A DNA stretch of 55,243 nucleotides from Bacteroidales bacterium (GTDB lineage Bacteria > Bacteroidota > Bacteroidia > Bacteroidales > UBA932), in contig SUYO01000005.1 in the NCBI GenBank assembly GCA_015060385.1, positions 1 through 55,243 of the forward strand, written 5' to 3'. Positions 15,777-24,087 of this stretch are shown here, in pieces. Within the stretch, counting starts at the first letter, position 1, and every line of letters starts with the position of its first letter. The notes beneath the pieces are model-generated. The model searched no databases. It saw only the letters and a program-made list of their open reading frames with translations, and was not told the origin of the DNA. The translations under genes and the position numbers were made by a program.

Positions 15777-16952
15777 TTACCACTCGTATTCTTTGGATCT
15801 ATCATCAACATCGTATTCATTGAATCTGCGCGCCCATTGAAGTTTCATGCTCGAAGATGCTGCAAAAATTCCGAGTCCGCCATGGATGTTGGTGTAGAGG
15901 TTATCCCTTAGATATATGGTGGACATGTCTGTTGATTCCTTTACGTCAATAATGTGACACGCATCTCTCAAATATGTATGGTAGTTCTCAGAGATGGCCT
16001 TGACCACAAGATATCCTTCATCCGGAAGAGGCTCACGGTCTTCTTCATAACGATTATTGACATCATACCACTTGCCGCCGAAACTACCGGACAAAGTAAA
16101 GTATCTTTCAACCTCATCAGCCTCTGCGGGAATGCACAGAAATCTGTCATATAGCGGTGATCCCTTCAATTCCGGATGCAGGGTGATTTTCTCGTCATAT
16201 GATCCTGTGTTCTCGTCAAAGAGTCTTTCCGGTTCGTATAACTGACCGAGAAGGTTAAAGTGTTCAACCAACGGATGATCCGTACAGATAGTTGCGGCCA
16301 TTTCGTGACGGCCGGTTTCTTCATTGTAATTCAATCCGTATATCAGGAAATAATCAGGTGATGATTTGAGATAATAATAGGATCCCCAGAACCTGTCCAT
16401 TCCATACTTTTGGCTGAGATATTCAGCTGCACCGTGTGCCCGTTCTTCATCTGTCATGGCGAGATAACCGTCATAATATATCGGTCTTAATCCGATTCCG
16501 GACACATTATTGGCCCAAGGTACGGTATCCCTGACCCAGATTGGATCGCCTCGATGTCTTTCAGATATTACAGGCAGCTGAGGCATAAAGTCTTCTGCAT
16601 GGATGAGATCATACCCCGGCACTTCGATCTCCAGACGGTAATGGTGTCCGATGGTTGGAGAATGGTCCAATGTCCAGAGATTGCCTCCCTTAAATTTGAA
16701 CCGGCCTATCGTAACCGTATCAGTGAGATCTCTAAGAGTAGCAACGGCTTCTCTCAAAGGATCTGCTTCAGCCTTAGAGGCACCTTTCGTGAAATTCAGA
16801 TATAGTTCCTGGACTGCATCGGTATCTAAAATACACTCGACTGCGACTATCGGTCTCTCCTCCGCATCAAGAATCACATCACGGACGCAGGACGGCAGAA
16901 GCAAGGCGCTTATCAATGATATTATTCCAAAAGCCAGTTCCTTCGTTTTCAT
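15777..16952 (-). CDS. DUF4249 lipoprotein (copy 2)
   Basis: 391 residues from the Met at 16952 (MKTKELAFGIISLISALLLPSCVRDVIL), which begins a proper lipoprotein signal; the frame extends further upstream without signal features and overlaps the preceding gene, so that extension is rejected. Same architecture as copy 1: VAVECILDTD, ELYLNFTKGA, GHHYRLEIEVPGYD, and a C-terminal STIYLRDNLYTNIHGGLGIF. About 40 residues longer than copy 1 through an insertion around residues 145-200. It follows the 484-residue lipoprotein and precedes the receptor remnant. Confidence 0.85.
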   Translation of the reverse strand: MKTKELAFGIISLISALLLPSCVRDVILDAEERPIVAVECILDTDAVQELYLNFTKGASKAEADPLREAVATLRDLTDTVTIGRFKFKGGNLWTLDHSPTIGHHYRLEIEVPGYDLIHAEDFMPQLPVISERHRGDPIWVRDTVPWANNVSGIGLRPIYYDGYLAMTDEERAHGAAEYLSQKYGMDRFWGSYYYLKSSPDYFLIYGLNYNEETGRHEMAATICTDHPLVEHFNLLGQLYEPERLFDENTGSYDEKITLHPELKGSPLYDRFLCIPAEADEVERYFTLSGSFGGKWYDVNNRYEEDREPLPDEGYLVVKAISENYHTYLRDACHIIDVKESTDMSTIYLRDNLYTNIHGGLGIFAASSSMKLQWARRFNEYDVDDRSKEYEW

Positions 16953-17038
16953 GACCTGAACGTTAATATAAAACATGTATGAAAGATGCTGACAAGACAG
17001 ATTCCGTTGCATCTCACCAGCATCTTTCAGGAATTTCA

Positions 17039-18493
17039 TTACATCTGCATACAAATCACCGTAAATGTTGTGCCGTCTAGACGATAACCGTTATAATATC
17101 CAAAATATTCTATCTTGAAATAGCCGTAATCCTGACATGTCAAACGATACTTTGAACTTGAAACTTGATTAAATACAAACGGAGTCGGAGATGGAGCATC
17201 CATGAATAGTACGTCAATTTCATATTCAAGACCTGTCTCGGCATTTGAAATCGTATAATCATTCGCTTGATTCAAAGCGACAGGGTTGTTACCTGTAATT
17301 CTGACAGTTGAATTGACTTTTGGTTGAAAATACTGCCTGTTTGTGCTAATGTACGGACAATATGACGGTGCATGTTGCATCAGAGGACCATCGCACCATT
17401 TTGATACGTAAGTATTATTGGAATGGCATACCGCCGAATGATCCCCATCTGGATAATATACTATATTCGCATAGGATGCATTGGAACATAATGTGAAGCT
17501 ATTTTCACCACCAGCACTGTGGTTGAGAACCCAATATTTACTCAGTTGTTCTACTCCACAGCTATCTACTCGGTCAAGCCAGAGAGTGTTATCTGTTGAT
17601 GTGTCATGCCATGCATAGCTATGCCCGTTATATCTGTGAGTCGAATTGTCCAACATCACAGCATTAGGATAATTGGCAGTAGCAGCTTGATCGAGCTGAT
17701 TCAATTCAAATATTGATGACTCCGTGAAAATAACGAAATCCAAGGTCCTGCCTCTTGGGATTGAATATGATTCATAGTTAAATGCATTTGCTCTATTAAC
17801 GGCTGTTGCCAATCCAAGAGACTCCGCCTCATTTACCGCCAATAGCGGCTTTATCGAATGCATGCTGAATGTGCCAGGAGATTTAATGCGTTCCTGGAGC
17901 TTCAACTCTACAGCTTCGGCAAGCTTTTGCTTTACAGATGCCTTGCCAAGTCCCGTCATGAGTCCCGATGCGATGAAGTGGTCCATGAACATGGTGTTGG
18001 TATATGAAAGGCTCGTGTAGTTTCCGTCAAGGTTGCCTTTTTCAGGACTGATGTCAAGGTCTGCGGCTGCATAGAAATCCACGAACACTTCCGCAGCATC
18101 TTGTCTTGACAGGAACTCTTGATGCAAAGAGCTGTACTCCATAATCAGATCAATGGCTTCATTTGGGTCATCATAGAAAAGAATAAGATAGTTGAGAGGA
18201 TAGTTGAGCATTGACTTTACAAGAGCCTCAGTCGTCATGGCGTCAAGTCTTGATGCAGGTACTTCACATGCAGCAAAACGGTCTTCGAGAGGACCGATGT
18301 CTGTAAATGATTTCATGTCTTTAGCTGCAGAGAAGACGACAGGATCGTCAGGAGTAATCTTTCCTGCTGAAAGGGACTTGGTCATTACCTCATCTGAAAT
18401 TGCAGGGATTTCCGGATGATCCGGAACAAGGTTCTGCTGGCATGAGATAAGCGCAACAGATATGATTGATAAGATGGTAATCAGTCTTTTCAT
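17039..18493 (-). CDS. Hypothetical lipoprotein with HSYAW and DHSAVC motifs
   Basis: 484 residues with a lipobox (LISCQQ, Cys18). The N-terminal 200 residues are helical and unrecognised. The C-terminal half has an ordered motif series: YNGHSYAWHDTSTDNTLWLD (about 290-310), YWVLNHSAGG, YYPDGDHSAVC and SKWCDGPLMQHAPSYCPY. The spacing of an early HSYAW element and a later D-H-S segment recalls cysteine-peptidase-like (NlpC/P60 or CHAP-like) folds, but the residue before HSYAW is Gly rather than Cys, so an active peptidase cannot be claimed. The final about 90 residues look like a beta-sandwich. It lies between DUF3244 copy 2 and DUF4249 copy 2 and is probably co-transcribed with them. Confidence 0.6.
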   Translation of the reverse strand: MKRLITILSIISVALISCQQNLVPDHPEIPAISDEVMTKSLSAGKITPDDPVVFSAAKDMKSFTDIGPLEDRFAACEVPASRLDAMTTEALVKSMLNYPLNYLILFYDDPNEAIDLIMEYSSLHQEFLSRQDAAEVFVDFYAAADLDISPEKGNLDGNYTSLSYTNTMFMDHFIASGLMTGLGKASVKQKLAEAVELKLQERIKSPGTFSMHSIKPLLAVNEAESLGLATAVNRANAFNYESYSIPRGRTLDFVIFTESSIFELNQLDQAATANYPNAVMLDNSTHRYNGHSYAWHDTSTDNTLWLDRVDSCGVEQLSKYWVLNHSAGGENSFTLCSNASYANIVYYPDGDHSAVCHSNNTYVSKWCDGPLMQHAPSYCPYISTNRQYFQPKVNSTVRITGNNPVALNQANDYTISNAETGLEYEIDVLFMDAPSPTPFVFNQVSSSKYRLTCQDYGYFKIEYFGYYNGYRLDGTTFTVICMQM

Positions 18494-18505
18494 GTTGATT
18501 CTGTG

Positions 18506-18901
18506 TTATTGGATTGTAAAGGTTCCTTCGTAGACAGCACCGGATCCGGTGATGTATACGATTTCGTAGATACCTGGCTCTCCGGAGAGAGGGAGTATGG
18601 TTTGAGGCTCCAGAGCGGAGTCAAATGAGTCGCACCATACACTGCCTGTAGAGCAGTTGGTAACCGTGAGAGCGACATCGCCAAGGTCAGTAAAGACAGT
18701 CGTGAGGATAGAGTCCATCATGCCGAAGTAACAGCATTCGACAGGAAGCTGTATCAGGCTTCGGTTGTCATTGCTTTGGCTTCCGTCATTAACAATGTGT
18801 AACGGAATTTCAGCCCTGTCTGTATTGTCATCGTTATTTTGTGCAAACAGCGATAATGGTAGGAATACAGACACAAGAATCATAAGAAATCTGGTCTTCA
18901 T
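18506..18901 (-). CDS. DUF3244 small secreted protein (copy 2)
   Basis: 131 residues, signal peptide ending at SLFAQ. From VECCYFGMMDSILTTV onward it is almost the same as the copy at 15229-15636, about 11 differences in about 225 bases by eye, with the 96 bases at 18644-18739 identical. The region before that differs in sequence and length. It stands 12 bases upstream of the 484-residue lipoprotein gene and heads the duplicated locus. Confidence 0.85.
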   Translation of the reverse strand: MKTRFLMILVSVFLPLSLFAQNNDDNTDRAEIPLHIVNDGSQSNDNRSLIQLPVECCYFGMMDSILTTVFTDLGDVALTVTNCSTGSVWCDSFDSALEPQTILPLSGEPGIYEIVYITGSGAVYEGTFTIQ

Positions 18902-18929
18902 AATAAATAGAGTTTTAGAGTTACATGTG

Positions 18930-18937
18930 TAAAGTTA
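18930..18937 (-). promoter_or_regulatory. -7-like box (TAACTTTA) of DUF3244 copy 2
   Basis: Lies 28 bases before the start codon, matching the position of the same box in copy 1, so the promoter was probably duplicated with the gene. Confidence 0.4.
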
Positions 18938-19008
18938 TGAAGACAAATTCCTATAAAAGAATTTTTCCAAGAAGAACGGTCTTTCAAAACGCCAAAAATC
19001 ACTTTTAT

Positions 19009-19085
19009 ATCTATATGATAATCAATCAATTACAAAAATGAAAGATTGGTCATTTATTTCAATTTTGTAATTGATTGATATAGAT
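19009..19085. repeat. Long AT-rich inverted repeat (about 29 bp stem)
   Basis: Arms 19021-19043 and 19057-19079 pair over 23 bases with one mismatch around a 13-base loop. Beyond a six-base bulge, ATCTATAT (19009-19016) pairs with ATATAGAT (19078-19085). It lies between the membrane TPR protein gene and DUF3244 copy 2. It could terminate the upstream gene, serve as an extended operator, or be a miniature mobile element; it lacks a GC-rich base and a clean U tract. Confidence 0.7.
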
Positions 19086-19116
19086 GGTGTTATATATATG
19101 CGCTGAAAGACAAAAA

Positions 19117-20754
19117 TCACGAAATTATTTGCAGATATTCGTTCTTGTATTCTGAATCGGACTCTTCGATGTGTTTTTTGAGTCGGCTTTTCCTGATATA
19201 AAGGGTATTTTGAGTACATCCCATGAAATGGGAAATGACGGTAATGTCAAATCCGAGCGCGAGATAGCCGAAGAGCTGATGGTCTTTCTTCCTCAATTTC
19301 GGAAGCTCTGTTTTAAACTTGGTCATTATATCACCTAGGTCACTATTCAAAGTGCGTTCAAGGTCTTCTTGAGAAGCAATATCTTTTCGGAGATTATCAA
19401 TAAGTACAGTAACCTGTCTGTAGACAGAAGCTTCTGCACTTTTTCGCCCTCTGGACAGCACGTATTGTTCAAACAAGGATGATATTATTTCGTATCTGGC
19501 TCTGTAGGTGGATAGATATTTCTTCTGTAAGGATGTGTATGCTTCAGCATGAAGGTTCTGAAGCTGTCTGTTGATTTCTTCTGCGTATCTGATATATTCC
19601 TCTAATTCGAATTCCTTCTTGCGTTTATATTGTCTGGCTGTAATATAGATCAGTGTTATTGCGGAAACAGCAACAAGTATTATACAATAGAGGATTATAT
19701 TATTAACTTTGGTCTTGTATTCGGATAGCTCGTACTGGGACTGGTAATAGTCCCTCTGGACAACAGATATTGATTGCTTTAAAGCTTTAATCACCTCTTC
19801 GTTATTTTTGTCGGAAAACTTCTGATGGAGAGTAAATGCTTCGCTGGTCTTATTCTGAGCTTTTGCAATCTTGTATTGCCAGTAATATGCGGTGCCGGAG
19901 GTGTCGATGGAACTAAGCATGTCAACTATCTGCTGAGATCTGTCAAGATCTCCTGTCTGTGCCAAAGCATGAGCCCAGACCCAATAGTCCTGTTTGGAGA
20001 GATATCTGCCACCTTCTACTTGTGCTGTCTTTTCGAAATAGGTTACTGCTGTTTTGTAGTCAGCATCAGGGCGGGTGCCCATGAGAAAGGCATAGCTACT
20101 GATGGCCTTAGCATTCAATCTTTGATTCAGCGTTCCGGAATGTATCAGAGACTTAAGCATAGACTCAGCCTCTTCATACCTTCCTTCTCCTATATATGCT
20201 TGGGCTAATCTAAGTTGTGCAACGTCTATGTAATAATCGATGTTTAATGACTTATAAATTTCAAGGGCATTCTCAAGTGATTCTATTTCACCGATCCAAT
20301 TGTAATTAGTACTATATATATCTGCTTGCAGTACTTTAACAAATCCTAAATATAAACTATCATGAACTTCAGCTATTGACTCGGCTTTGGAAAACTCTAT
20401 AATGGATTTGTCGTATTCCTTATTATAATAATACGACAACCCTTTATAATATAAGGAACGCGCAAGATATTTCTTGGGACCGTGCTTCGAGTAATATCTG
20501 ACGGCAACGCTGGCAAGGGAATCGTCGGTAACATCTATATAGTTCTTATCAAGGGCCATTGCATGCAGAAGAGCATGGTGGGCCTCTGAGCGTCTGCTTT
20601 TAAGGTCTGACCGATCAATGGATTCAAGGACAGCAAGGGCGCTGTCCGGTCTTTCGGAGATATATGATTCGACATCTTTCAAGGTCCTGTCAACCTTTGC
20701 CGGAGTACAGGCTGCAAGAATGGCTGCTGAGAAAATCAGTAAAAAGGTTCTCAT
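19117..20754 (-). CDS. Membrane-bound TPR protein with C-terminal HTH
   Basis: 545 residues. A lipoprotein-like signal (LAAC, Cys16) is followed by tetratricopeptide repeats (about 30-340, for example YKGLSYYYNKEYDKSIIEFS and LAQAYIGEGRYEEAESMLKS). One transmembrane helix lies at about 353-375 (ILYCIILVAVSAITLIYI), then an Arg/Lys-rich coiled coil, and a C-terminal region of about 110 residues ending in a LuxR-like HTH (DITVISHFMGCTQNTLYIRKSRLKKHI, in part). The layout is a one-component sensor: extracytoplasmic TPRs and a cytoplasmic DNA-binding end. It sits upstream of and in line with the DUF3244/DUF4249 cluster, making that cluster a candidate target. No -7 box is evident. Confidence 0.75.
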   Translation of the reverse strand: MRTFLLIFSAAILAACTPAKVDRTLKDVESYISERPDSALAVLESIDRSDLKSRRSEAHHALLHAMALDKNYIDVTDDSLASVAVRYYSKHGPKKYLARSLYYKGLSYYYNKEYDKSIIEFSKAESIAEVHDSLYLGFVKVLQADIYSTNYNWIGEIESLENALEIYKSLNIDYYIDVAQLRLAQAYIGEGRYEEAESMLKSLIHSGTLNQRLNAKAISSYAFLMGTRPDADYKTAVTYFEKTAQVEGGRYLSKQDYWVWAHALAQTGDLDRSQQIVDMLSSIDTSGTAYYWQYKIAKAQNKTSEAFTLHQKFSDKNNEEVIKALKQSISVVQRDYYQSQYELSEYKTKVNNIILYCIILVAVSAITLIYITARQYKRKKEFELEEYIRYAEEINRQLQNLHAEAYTSLQKKYLSTYRARYEIISSLFEQYVLSRGRKSAEASVYRQVTVLIDNLRKDIASQEDLERTLNSDLGDIMTKFKTELPKLRKKDHQLFGYLALGFDITVISHFMGCTQNTLYIRKSRLKKHIEESDSEYKNEYLQIIS

Positions 20755-20806
20755 AAACGGACATCAATTATTGACTGCAATTTAATCAAAATTCACGGAT
20801 TAATCG

Positions 20807-20814
20807 TATATTTG
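20807..20814 (+). promoter_or_regulatory. -7 box (TATATTTG) before the candidate RNA
   Basis: Perfect TAnnTTTG on the + strand with no coding ORF downstream. Expected start of transcription is about 20822. Confidence 0.45.
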
Positions 20815-20821
20815 CCCAGCT

Positions 20822-20998
20822 TAGTAGAAGACTATTTTGAAATACATACTCATTCCTATCGTCGCTGGTATAAATCTGCAAATTTATTGAATGAATGATA
20901 GGGCGATAGGTGGTTCCGTGTCAAGGCACGGAGCTGCCTGTTTGTTGTTCGGGCTTTGCAGAGCCTATACCGGCACGGGTGGTTCCGTGCTTCTTTTA
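20822..20998 (+). ncRNA. Candidate structured small RNA (about 177 nt)
   Basis: It lies between a -7 box and a terminator-like hairpin. Stems visible by eye: CCTATCG (20855-20861) with CGATAGG (20904-20910); TCCGTG-tcaagg-CACGGA (20915-20932); GGCT-ttgcag-AGCC (20952-20965); and GCACGG-gtggtt-CCGTGC (20973-20990) followed by TTCTTTTA. CACGGAACCACC-type sequence occurs twice on the complementary strand. Size would suit classes such as 6S RNA, but none of the conserved signatures of tmRNA, RNase P RNA or SRP RNA is recognised. The boundaries are inferred. Confidence 0.45.
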
Positions 20999-21027
20999 TG
21001 TCCGGACCCCGAAATATAGCATATACA

Positions 21028-21096
21028 GGGAGACGGATATTCAAGAGTTTTTATGGTTACACCGAGGCGGATATTCCGCTTCTTCAACCGTCTCCC
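21028..21096. other. Compound hairpin GGGAGACGG / CCGTCTCCC
   Basis: A perfect nine-base outer stem encloses 51 bases that contain a second hairpin, GCGGAtatTCCGC (21067-21079). CGGATATTC occurs twice inside. It may belong to the preceding RNA as a 3' domain or be an independent element. Confidence 0.45.
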
Positions 21097-21171
21097 TTTC
21101 AATTACCACATTTGTGGAATTTCGGAAAAGTTTCTTTTCAAGATCTTTCAGGCACAGACATGGATTGTAGA

Positions 21172-21238
21172 ACAACAAAACAAGCACCCACGCTCATGAT
21201 TTAACTTCAAAATGAAGCTTTCTTGATAGCGTAGGTGC
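21172..21238 (-). terminator. Terminator-like stem of the arabinose operon
   Basis: On the minus strand GCACCTACGCT pairs with AGCGTGGGTGC (one G-U) around an inner CTTC/GAAG hairpin, and is followed by the T-rich TTGTTTTGTTG. It starts about 60 bases after the mutarotase stop. Confidence 0.55.
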
Positions 21239-21296
21239 CAGTTTAAAGGAATACAGGGGCCCACGATCAGTCAATTCTACTGACAGGGGCATGAAT

Positions 21297-22427
21297 TTAC
21301 TTCACGCTGAACTTGTAGATGCAGCGGTGCTTGTAGGTCTCGCCTGGGCGGAGGAAGGCTGAAGGCCACTCCGGCATGTTAGGCGAGTTCGGATAGAGCT
21401 GGGTCTCGATGCAGACAGAAGCTCTCATAGGGTACATGATGCCATGCTTGCCAGGAACCTCACCTGTGAGGAAGTTACCTGTGTAGACCTGTACACCCGG
21501 CTGGTCTGTGTACTCCTCGAGGAGGATACCTGTAGCAGGAGAGTAAACGCTTACAGCAAGCTGGTTGATGTCACCCTTGGTGTTGAGCACCCAGTTGTGG
21601 TCGTAACCGTTTCCGAGAACGAGCTGGTCGTAGTCCTGATTGATATCCTGACCGATAGCCTTAGGAGTACGGAAATCAAACGGAGTTCCCTCTACAGGAC
21701 GCATCTCACCGGTAGGGATGAGCTTGTCGTTTGCAGGAGTGAAGGTATCTGAATTCACATAAAGAACCATGTCAGTGCCTGGGACAGCGTGGTTTCCTGA
21801 AAGGCTGAAGTAAGCATGGTTGGTCATGCTGAGTACTGTAGGCTTGTCAGTTGTACCGCTGTATGTGATGTCGATGGCATTGTCGTCAGTAAGCCTGTAG
21901 GTAACCACAGCTGTGACTGTGCCAGGGAATCCCATGTGTCCGTCAGGATCCACGATAGTGAGCTGGAGGGTCTGGTCGTCTACCTGGACTGCATCATAAA
22001 CCTGATACTGCCATCCCTCTGTACCTCCGTGGAGGCAGTTCTCGCTGTCGTTCTGGTCGAGTACGACAGTCTTGCCGTCGAGCTCGAACTTACCTCCTGC
22101 GATACGGTTCGCATAACGTCCGATAGATGCACCGAAGTCGCTTGACTTGGTCATATAGTCGTTGATGTTGTCGAAGCCGAGGATAACGTCAACCATGTTA
22201 CCGTCTCTGTCAGGAACCATAACTGATACGAGACGACCACCGAAGTTGGTGATGCAGACTTCCATACCGTTCTCGTTTGTAAGGGTATAGAGTGCAGTAG
22301 CCTTTCCGTTCTTCTCGCCAACGAAGTCCTTAGGATCGAGACCTGAAAGGGTAAGCGCAGGCTCGCTTGAACAAGCTGCAAGGCTGAGAGCCGCAAGCGC
22401 AGCTCCGAAAATTGTCTTTATCTTCAT
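21297..22427 (-). CDS. galM: Aldose 1-epimerase (mutarotase), exported lipoprotein
   Basis: 376 residues. Interconverts alpha and beta anomers of free sugars before transport or phosphorylation. A lipoprotein signal (LAACSSE, Cys19) places it in the periplasm or on the membrane, unlike the cytosolic mutarotase at 41807-42856. Family motifs: GRYANRIAGGKFELDG, NCLHGG, TNHAYFSLSG with the catalytic His, NGYDHNWVLN and the C-terminal CIETQLYPNSPN. It is the last gene of the ara operon, five bases after araB. Confidence 0.93.
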   Translation of the reverse strand: MKIKTIFGAALAALSLAACSSEPALTLSGLDPKDFVGEKNGKATALYTLTNENGMEVCITNFGGRLVSVMVPDRDGNMVDVILGFDNINDYMTKSSDFGASIGRYANRIAGGKFELDGKTVVLDQNDSENCLHGGTEGWQYQVYDAVQVDDQTLQLTIVDPDGHMGFPGTVTAVVTYRLTDDNAIDITYSGTTDKPTVLSMTNHAYFSLSGNHAVPGTDMVLYVNSDTFTPANDKLIPTGEMRPVEGTPFDFRTPKAIGQDINQDYDQLVLGNGYDHNWVLNTKGDINQLAVSVYSPATGILLEEYTDQPGVQVYTGNFLTGEVPGKHGIMYPMRASVCIETQLYPNSPNMPEWPSAFLRPGETYKHRCIYKFSVK

Positions 22428-22432
22428 AATAT

Positions 22433-24085
22433 TTATTTAACCTGTGATTCTACAAATCCGCCGAATGCAAGGTAATCCTTGTAGAGTTCGTCGTAAACCT
22501 TCACATTCTCTGCGATAGGCTGGTACTCGTGAGCGAAACCTGAGTTCATAGCGTCACGTGCAGCCTCTACATTAGGATAAGCACCTGCAGCCGTAGCAGC
22601 GCACATTGCAGCTCCGAGTGCACAAGCCTGGTCAGTATTGCAGACCTTGATAGGCATGTTGAGAACGTCGCTGAGAGTCTGCATCACGAACGGTGACTTG
22701 AGAGCGATACCTCCGATACCGATCACGCTGTCGATTCTCACGCCCTCGCGACGGAATCTCTCCACGATTGCACGTGCACCGTAGGCAGTAGCCTCAACGA
22801 GGGCACGGTAAATCATAGGAGCTGATGTACCGAGAGAGATACCGGCGATTGCACCTGTAAGGAGCTGGTTTGCGTCCGGAGTACGACGTCCGTTCATCCA
22901 GTCGAGGGCGAGAGTTGCGCTTTCGCCCGGCTTCATTGCCTCTGCCTCCTTTGTAAGGGCAGGGATGATCTTGTCGCAAGCCTTCTCGAGAGCCTCACCC
23001 TCAAGACCTGAAAGATTTCTGAGAGGCCACTCGAGTACGCGGCGGAACCATGCATAGACATCACCGAAAGCAGACTGACCTGCCTCAAGGCCGATCATTC
23101 CAGGGATTACGGAACCGTCCACCTGACCGCAGATACCCTTGATGAGGTTGTCGCCGATCTCCTCCTTAGATGCAACCATGATGTCGCATGTCGAAGTACC
23201 GATGATACGTACGAAAGTATGTTCCTTGATGTTTGCTCCGATTGCACCCATATGGCAGTCGAACTCGCTGACACCTACAACTACGTCTGTAGTGAGGCCG
23301 AGTCTGTCTGCCCACTCCTGTGAGAGGTGACCTACAGCCTTGTCTGCTGTCTCAGTCTCGGTAAAGAGCCTGTCACGGTAGCCGTCAAGAAGCGGATCGA
23401 GGCTTGAGAGGAATTCCTGTGGAGGAAGACCGCCCCATTTCTCATGCCACATCATCTTGTGACCTGCAGAGCATCTTGCACGTACGATGTCCTTTGCAGA
23501 CTTACAGCCTGTGATGAGTGCAGGCATCCAGTCGCAGTGCTCCACTACCGAATAAGCGGCATCGCGGACAGCTTCATCCTCTCTGAGGACATGGAGGATC
23601 TTTGCCCACCACCACTCTGAAGAGTAGATTCCTCCTTCATATGCGGTATAATCCACAGCGCCTTCCTTATGGCATGCCTCGTTGATCTCGGCAGCCTCCT
23701 TTACAGCGGTGTGGTCCTTCCAGAGGACGAACATGGCGTTTGGATTCTCAGCAAATTCCGGCTTCATCGCAAGCGGAGTACCGGTCTCATCAACGAATGC
23801 AGGAGTTGAACCTGTAGTGTCGAAAGACATACCGATAACATTTTCCGCAGTGCCTGCAGGGCAGAGTGAGAGAGCTTCCTTTACACTTGCCTCGAGTACC
23901 TCTATATAATCAAGAGGATGCTGGCGCCACTTGTTCTCGAGAGGTGTGCAGTAAAGACCCTTCTTCCAGCGAGGATAGTACTTCACTGAGGTAGCGATGG
24001 TCTTTCCTGTAGCGACCTCTACCACGAGAGCTCTCGCAGAGTCTGAACCATAGTCCAGACCGATTACATATTTAGTATCTGCCAT
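22433..24085 (-). CDS. araB: L-ribulokinase
   Basis: 550 residues, FGGY-family sugar kinase phosphorylating L-ribulose to L-ribulose-5-phosphate. N-terminal VIGLDYGSDSARALVV is the phosphate-binding element; VGVSEFDCHMGAIGA, ATAYGARAIVERF and GIGGIALKSPFVMQTLSDVLN are conserved ASKHA segments. Length is normal. The araA stop and the araB start are separated by two bases. Confidence 0.95.
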   Translation of the reverse strand: MADTKYVIGLDYGSDSARALVVEVATGKTIATSVKYYPRWKKGLYCTPLENKWRQHPLDYIEVLEASVKEALSLCPAGTAENVIGMSFDTTGSTPAFVDETGTPLAMKPEFAENPNAMFVLWKDHTAVKEAAEINEACHKEGAVDYTAYEGGIYSSEWWWAKILHVLREDEAVRDAAYSVVEHCDWMPALITGCKSAKDIVRARCSAGHKMMWHEKWGGLPPQEFLSSLDPLLDGYRDRLFTETETADKAVGHLSQEWADRLGLTTDVVVGVSEFDCHMGAIGANIKEHTFVRIIGTSTCDIMVASKEEIGDNLIKGICGQVDGSVIPGMIGLEAGQSAFGDVYAWFRRVLEWPLRNLSGLEGEALEKACDKIIPALTKEAEAMKPGESATLALDWMNGRRTPDANQLLTGAIAGISLGTSAPMIYRALVEATAYGARAIVERFRREGVRIDSVIGIGGIALKSPFVMQTLSDVLNMPIKVCNTDQACALGAAMCAATAAGAYPNVEAARDAMNSGFAHEYQPIAENVKVYDELYKDYLAFGGFVESQVK

Positions 24086-24087
24086 GA

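Larger units (their letters stand above)
20755..21296. other. Gene-free region holding structured RNA elements
   Basis: No convincing ORF. Contents in order: promoter box at 20807-20814, a run of hairpins to 20998 (candidate RNA below), a second compound stem at 21028-21096 (GGGAGACGG with CCGTCTCCC, enclosing GCGGAtatTCCGC), a CCACAttTGTGG hairpin near 21106, and the terminator-like stem of the ara operon at 21184-21238. Confidence 0.6.

Noticed and set aside
20856..21044. 62-codon minus ORF over the candidate RNA
   Set aside because: Arg-rich translation of stem sequences; the hairpins and + strand promoter explain the region better.
20755..21296. Integron attC site or known RNAs (tmRNA, RNase P, SRP RNA)
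   Set aside because: No paired core sites of attC type, no tag-peptide frame, no GAGGAAAGTCC-like element and no GGAAG-type SRP loop were found. 6S RNA could not be excluded or supported.
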